This document shows positions 44,739 to 48,253 of a stretch of DNA of 48,253 nt, piece by piece. Origin of the DNA: Zoogloeaceae bacterium (GTDB taxonomy: Bacteria > Pseudomonadota > Gammaproteobacteria > Burkholderiales > Rhodocyclaceae); the NCBI GenBank assembly GCA_031256795.1, contig JAIRPW010000015.1, forward strand, positions 1-48,253. The letters are read 5' to 3'. Below the pieces are notes generated by a model that was not told where the DNA came from, did no database searches, and saw nothing but the letters and a program-made list of their open reading frames with translations. A program made the position numbers and the translations under genes. Position 1 is the stretch's first letter. Each line of letters starts with the position of its first letter.

Positions 44739-46301
44739 ATGACTTCTTTCTTTGCGAACCTCTGGAACGCGCCGGGCAGCACGGGATTTATCTTTTTGCT
44801 GTTGCTTTTTATGGCGCTGGTATTCTTGGCGCGTTTTGTCGCGCCGGCGCTTCTGCTGTGGTTCGCTCTGGGGCGGGCAAGTCGGGCGCTCGCGCGGCTC
44901 GTTGCCGACGGGGAAGCGGCGCCGGAAACGATTGCGCGAGAAATTATGGCCGCCCCCCGGCTTTCCCACGCCTGGCGCGAATACGCGCAAACCCTGCATC
45001 AGCAAAAAAGCCAGAATGGATCGCGTTTGCGCGCAACCGCGTTTGCCGGTCATTTTTTTTCCATGCACGCGCTGGTAGAAACGCCGTTGCGCGCCGAGTT
45101 CTATCGGCATTTGCCGGGAATTCTGACGGGCGTCGGCATTATCGGCACTTTCGCGGGGCTGATTTCCGGGCTTTCTGTCTTTGATGTAAATAGCGATACG
45201 GACGTGGTGCGTCTTTCCCTGCGCAATTTAATTCAGGGGGTGGGACACGCTTTTCAGGTATCCGCGCTGGCGATTACGCTCGCCATGCTATGTACCTGGC
45301 TGGAAAAGTCTTTGCTTTCCCTGTGCGGGCGGCATGTGGCGCGGCTTGCGGAGATGCTGGACGGGTTGTTTGAAAGCGGCGTGGAGGAAGAATATCTGGC
45401 GCGTCTGGTCATGGCGAGCGAGGTCTCGGCGCGGCAATCACTGGAATGGAAGAAAACGCTGACGGGCGAGGTAGAAGCGTTGTTGCGCGCGCAGCAGGAA
45501 GCAATTACCGTCTGGCAAAAAGAAATTTCCGTCAGTCTTGCCCGCGCGATTACCGGCGCGCTGGAAGCGCCGCTTTCCCGTATGGCGGAAGCTGTGGAGC
45601 GCGCGGGGTTAAGTCAGGGAGAGGCGACCGCGCAAAGTCTGGAGCCGCTTCTTTCGGGGTTCATGAAAAAAATGGACGAACAATGGGGGGCGAGCGGCGG
45701 CGCTCTGGAAGGTTTGCTGAAGCAAAGCGCCGAGACTATGCGGCGCGTTTCCGGTGATTTGGAACGCGCGGTTTCAGGCATCAAGGGTTTGGGTCAGGAG
45801 GCGGTGCGCGGCGCGGCGGGCGAGCTGTCCCAGGCAGGGGAAGGCGTGGGGCGAGCGGCGGAGCATTTTGGCGCTGTGGGCGACACGTTGCAGCAAACGG
45901 TGCGTTCATTGTCTGAGGCTGTGGCGCGCGCGGGCAGCCTGGTGGAAAACTCCGCCGCAGACAACGCGAAAACCCGCGACGCTTTTTCCGCCATGCTGAC
46001 CGAATTACGAAAGATCATTGAGAGCGCGCGCCGCGAGGCGAGCCTGACACAGGAGTTGGTGACGCGCATGGAGGGCGCCGCCGCCGCGCTGTCTTCCGCC
46101 AAGACGGACGCGAAAAAATATCTGGAGGGAGTAAACCGGGTCCTGGCGGAAGCGCATGCCAGCTTCGCGGAAAACATTGAGCGCACGCTGCGCGAGGGCA
46201 ATGGTCAGTTTCATAAGGAAGTGGCGCTAGCGGTGGATTATCTGAAGGGGGCAATCGAGGAGTTGGGCGATACCCTGGAAAATTTGGCGGGCAAAAAATG
46301 A
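44739..46301 (+). CDS. zorA: ZorA-like MotA/TolQ/ExbB-family proton channel with coiled tail (Zorya anti-phage system)
   Basis: Three hydrophobic segments: about 15-45, about 125-148 (LPGILTGVGIIGTFAGLISG) and about 167-188 (VGHAFQVSALAITLAMLCTW). The last two form the MotA/ExbB core. From about residue 190 the rest is one long charged helical tail (Ala/Glu/Arg/Leu rich), the hallmark that separates ZorA from MotA or TolQ. EEEYLARLVMASEVSARQSL just after the core is typical of Zorya ZorA. In the known system ZorA5-ZorB2 is a proton-driven motor that senses phage entry and signals along the tail. There are 520 residues, a fairly short tail. The stop overlaps zorB in ATGA. Confidence 0.85.
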   Translation: MTSFFANLWNAPGSTGFIFLLLLFMALVFLARFVAPALLLWFALGRASRALARLVADGEAAPETIAREIMAAPRLSHAWREYAQTLHQQKSQNGSRLRATAFAGHFFSMHALVETPLRAEFYRHLPGILTGVGIIGTFAGLISGLSVFDVNSDTDVVRLSLRNLIQGVGHAFQVSALAITLAMLCTWLEKSLLSLCGRHVARLAEMLDGLFESGVEEEYLARLVMASEVSARQSLEWKKTLTGEVEALLRAQQEAITVWQKEISVSLARAITGALEAPLSRMAEAVERAGLSQGEATAQSLEPLLSGFMKKMDEQWGASGGALEGLLKQSAETMRRVSGDLERAVSGIKGLGQEAVRGAAGELSQAGEGVGRAAEHFGAVGDTLQQTVRSLSEAVARAGSLVENSAADNAKTRDAFSAMLTELRKIIESARREASLTQELVTRMEGAAAALSSAKTDAKKYLEGVNRVLAEAHASFAENIERTLREGNGQFHKEVALAVDYLKGAIEELGDTLENLAGKK

Positions 46302-47023
46302 GTTTGGGAGCAGGGGGATTCAGGCGCTCGCCGCCCGCAACGGTTACGCGCGACGCGGCGGAACAGCCGTTCTGGATTTCTTTTTCTGATTTGATGACGG
46401 CGCTGATGGTGCTGTTTCTGGTTGCCATGAGCGTGGCGCTTTTGGCGATTACGCATGAAATTTCGCAAAGCGAGGAAGAAAAGGCTCGGCGGCTGGAAGA
46501 AATTGATTACTTTATGACTCAGCTGCAAGAGGCAACGGCGGGAATTTCTGGGGTAGTGATCAAAGGGAGGGTGGTGGATTTTGGCGAGCGCGCCCGTTTT
46601 CCCAGCAACAGTCACCAGCTGACGCCGGAGCAGTCGCGGTTATTGCGCGGAATCGCGCGGCGCATTCTGGAACTGGCGCGCAACCCGCTGGGGAAAAAAT
46701 GGCTGAAGCGTGTAGTGGTGGAGGGCTTTGCGGACGCGCGCGGCAGTTATCTCTATAACCTGAATCTTTCTTTGCAGCGTTCGGAGCGTCTGTTGTGCGC
46801 GCTTTTGGCCGCGCCGCCAGAGCCAGCGGCCTTAAGCGAGGCGGACCGTTTGCTCGCGCGGGATTTATTTTTGGTCAGCGGCTCTTCCTATAACGCGCTA
46901 CGCGCGAGCCAAGAGGAAAGCCGCCGGATTGAGCTGCGCCTGGAGTTTCTGGAGATCGGCGAGCTGCGCCGTCCCAGTCATGATTTACCGCTGGAAGCGG
47001 AGCTTCGTTGTCCTTTGGATTGA
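46298..47023 (+). CDS. zorB: ZorB-like MotB/OmpA-type motor stator protein (Zorya anti-phage system)
   Basis: A single N-terminal helix PFWISFSDLMTALMVLFLVA carries the proton-path Asp at residue 31, as in MotB and ZorB. The periplasmic OmpA-like peptidoglycan-binding domain follows (about 86-215): VDFGERARFPSNSHQLTPEQ, VVVEGFADARGSYLYNLNLS and NALRASQEESRRIELRL. There are 241 residues. Its ATG overlaps the zorA stop by four bases. Downstream there is no flagellar or Tol gene, which favours Zorya over a flagellar or Tol-Pal role. Confidence 0.87.
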   Translation: MSLGAGGFRRSPPATVTRDAAEQPFWISFSDLMTALMVLFLVAMSVALLAITHEISQSEEEKARRLEEIDYFMTQLQEATAGISGVVIKGRVVDFGERARFPSNSHQLTPEQSRLLRGIARRILELARNPLGKKWLKRVVVEGFADARGSYLYNLNLSLQRSERLLCALLAAPPEPAALSEADRLLARDLFLVSGSSYNALRASQEESRRIELRLEFLEIGELRRPSHDLPLEAELRCPLD

Positions 47024-47044
47024 TTTTTCAGGAGAAAGATTTCT

Positions 47045-47650
47045 GTGGCCGCAAAAAAAATGCCGCGCGATGGACCGCAGGGGATTCTTTTTGAGGATTT
47101 TGATCCTCAGGGGGTGTTGTTTGAGGATTTGGCGGATATTGAACATGCGCCGACGGAAGACGTTTGCGGGAATTTATCGGGGAAAGAGGCTTTAGCTGAT
47201 CTGAAAAAGCGTTTGGAAGCCATTTTTTCGGGACGTCCGCGGCAATTGGCATGGGGCGCGCCGGAATGTATGCGCGAGAGCTTGGCGCGTGTGCGCGCGC
47301 GGTTTTCCCGCAGGAGCTGCGCGGTGCCGAGGGAGCGCGTGACGCGCGGTGTATTGGCGGTGCGTATGTTTGGGCAAAAGGCGGATTTTGTGCATCTCAA
47401 ATATGCCTGTTATGGAATCGCGCAACATGCGGACCTGAACGCGCGAAGGTTGCTTGAAGATTCAGCTCTGGTCAAAAAATTGCTGTCTGCCATTGAGACG
47501 CTGCAAGGAGACAGACGCCGTTATGAGGCGTGTCGCCGCGGGTTGCTGCGTTCCTGGCAGGAAGCGGAAAAGCTGCCCAAACTTCCCGCTTCCAGAGAAG
47601 GGCGGACGTTGCTGAAAAATTTTCTTTTCCCCGAACAAAAAAAGAGCTGA
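47045..47650 (+). CDS. third gene of the Zorya-like operon; short protein of uncertain family, possibly a truncated ZorC
   Basis: A GTG start with CAGGAGAAAG upstream gives 201 residues. The N-terminus carries a tandem motif, PQGILFEDFD then PQGVLFEDLA. The C-terminal half is helical and basic: DLNARRLLEDSALVKKLLSA, DRRRYEACRRGLLRSWQEAE, then REGRTLLKNFLF. That last part recalls the N-terminal region of EH-signature proteins such as ZorC, which are much longer; if so this is a 3'-truncated zorC. It could also be a distinct small effector. No nuclease or helicase motif is visible and zorD is absent. It starts 21 bases after zorB. Confidence 0.75.
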   Translation: MAAKKMPRDGPQGILFEDFDPQGVLFEDLADIEHAPTEDVCGNLSGKEALADLKKRLEAIFSGRPRQLAWGAPECMRESLARVRARFSRRSCAVPRERVTRGVLAVRMFGQKADFVHLKYACYGIAQHADLNARRLLEDSALVKKLLSAIETLQGDRRRYEACRRGLLRSWQEAEKLPKLPASREGRTLLKNFLFPEQKKS

Positions 47651-47709
47651 CAGCGTGAAAAATCGCGCTTGTATGCAGATCGGCGGATGTGATCTTTTAT
47701 AAGAATTCC

Positions 47710-47814
47710 GGTTTCGGGCGCTTGGCAAGCGCCCCTACCGTTCTGGGCGCGCTCGCGCCGCCGCACGCAAAGCGTTACACGCAAAAAAGGGCGGGTGTAA
47801 AACCCGCCCCTGCA
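47710..47814. repeat. palindromic repeat unit, copy A
   Basis: A 105-base unit with two hairpins: GGGCGCTTG-G-CAAGCGCCC at 47716-47734 and GGGCGGGT / ACCCGCCC at 47789-47809. A second direct copy lies at 47936-48039 and differs at a handful of positions, several of which keep the pairing. It resembles REP/MITE-type intergenic repeats. The gap between the copies and the genes on either side codes for nothing I recognise. Confidence 0.9.
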
Positions 47815-47890
47815 ACGGCTCATTTTGGCTTTCCCGTTCTTTTCTATCATCCTGCGCAGAGTGATTCCTTCCCCGTTATTCCGCACCCCT

Positions 47891-47927
47891 GTCATTCTGC
47901 GCTGACGCAAACTTCGCGCGGAGTGAC
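47891..47927. repeat. imperfect inverted repeat between the two repeat copies
   Basis: GTCATTCTGCGC (47891-47902) and GCGCGGAGTGAC (47916-47927) can pair over 12 bases with two G-U pairs, enclosing 13 bases. It differs in sequence from the flanking units and may be another repeat family. Confidence 0.6.
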
Positions 47928-47935
47928 TGTTTTGG

Positions 47936-48039
47936 GGTTTCGGGCGCTTGGCAAGCGCCCCTACCGTTCTGGCGCGATCGTGCCGCCGCGCGCAAAGCGT
48001 TATACGCAAAAAGGGGCGGGTACAAGACCCGCCCCTGCA
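47936..48039. repeat. palindromic repeat unit, copy B
   Basis: Direct copy of the unit at 47710-47814 (104 bases). The first hairpin at 47942-47960 is identical. The second, GGGGCGGGT / ACCCGCCCC at 48013-48035, has one extra G-C pair and a changed loop, consistent with selection on structure. It ends 22 bases from the stop of the autotransporter gene and could act as its terminator. Confidence 0.9.
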
Positions 48040-48061
48040 TGATTTTGTGAAACGTTCTGCG

Positions 48062-48253
48062 TCAGAACTCGTACTTCATCCTGACGCTGCCCGCAACCCC
48101 TTCGCGCCGGCCGGCGTAGCCTTGTACGCCCAGCTCCAGCGAGAGCGGCGAGGCCGCGGCAGGTTTGAGGACGAGGCCGAATTCCGCCGCGCCCGTATCG
48201 CCTTTCAGTTTCGGCGCGTCAATGTCGTAGCCGTTGGTCTTGGCTTTGGCCTT
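48062..48253 (-). CDS. C-terminal end of an autotransporter-type outer-membrane beta-barrel (5' part outside window)
   Basis: The minus-strand frame is open from the window edge to a TGA at 48064-48062, 63 codons. Alternating hydrophobic strands (AAEFGLVLKP, LSLELGVQGYAG, VAGSVRMKYEF) and the terminal Phe preceded by alternating aromatic and charged residues are the signature of the last strands of an autotransporter barrel, recognised by the BAM complex. The passenger domain is not visible. Confidence 0.8.
   Translation of the reverse strand, partial: KAKAKTNGYDIDAPKLKGDTGAAEFGLVLKPAAASPLSLELGVQGYAGRREGVAGSVRMKYEF

Noticed and set aside
44739-47023. Flagellar MotAB or TolQR/ExbBD pair
   Set aside because: The first protein has a coiled tail of over 300 residues and the second an OmpA domain; no flagellar or tol/exb genes are nearby, so a Zorya motor fits better.
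47710-48039. CRISPR array
   Set aside because: Only two copies of a 105-bp unit with one 121-bp gap and no cas genes; the unit is far longer than a CRISPR repeat.

Overview
The window looks like a stretch of chromosome from a GC-rich Gram-negative bacterium, most likely a betaproteobacterium. Three things support this. The order leuD-leuB-asd-fimV-truA is typical of that class. The cluster yqgE-ruvX-pyrR-pyrB-pyrC' carries a catalytically dead dihydroorotase homologue, as in Pseudomonas and many betaproteobacteria. There are also type IV pilins with GFTLIEL leaders, FimV, ClpS-ClpA and an outer-membrane autotransporter barrel. I cannot fix the genus. MenA suggests menaquinone use, and pta-ackA suggests acetate overflow or fermentation.

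Layout. 1-1383: 3' part of a DNA methyltransferase fused to an Mrr-like nuclease domain. 1414-3492: ppk1. 3608-7438 (minus): one operon yqgE-ruvX-pyrR-pyrB-pyrC'. 7525-10136 (minus): clpS-clpA. 10236-11219: an exported protein of unknown function and the end of a pilin gene. 11217-12541: two divergent six-cysteine type IV pilins around a 344-bp regulatory gap that holds a perfect inverted repeat and a sigma54-like site. 12594-15877: an OlsF-like two-domain acyltransferase and phosphatidylserine synthase pssA, a small membrane-lipid group. 16020-17598: an aromatic/aspartate aminotransferase and two tRNA-Lys genes. 17784-27392: slyD, leuD, leuB, asd, two tandem FimV-like genes, an EcfT/CbiQ-like membrane protein and truA. 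27393-27764: an AT-rich scar with a dead restriction-enzyme N-terminus. 27765-33646: ffh, ypjD, a CorC/HlyC transporter, prfC and a CYTH triphosphatase. 33686-40303: a PAS-GGDEF-EAL protein, fabI, pta, ackA, ksgA and a cupin. 40359-44508 (minus): menA, ygfZ, nfeD, a PolB-like exonuclease, a ydbL-like gene and a small lipoprotein. 44739-47650: a Zorya-like anti-phage operon. 47651-48061: palindromic repeats. 48062-48253: the C-terminus of an autotransporter.

Most of the window is housekeeping. The accessory and most interesting part is the right end. There, zorA- and zorB-like motor genes are followed by a short third gene, not by full-length zorC and zorD, and then by a pair of about 105-bp double-hairpin repeats. 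A second defence-related trace is the restriction-enzyme remnant at 27551-27714. It keeps an ideal ribosome binding site but has lost its start codon and nearly all of its body. Together with the methyltransferase-nuclease fusion at the left end, the window holds three separate traces of defence against foreign DNA.
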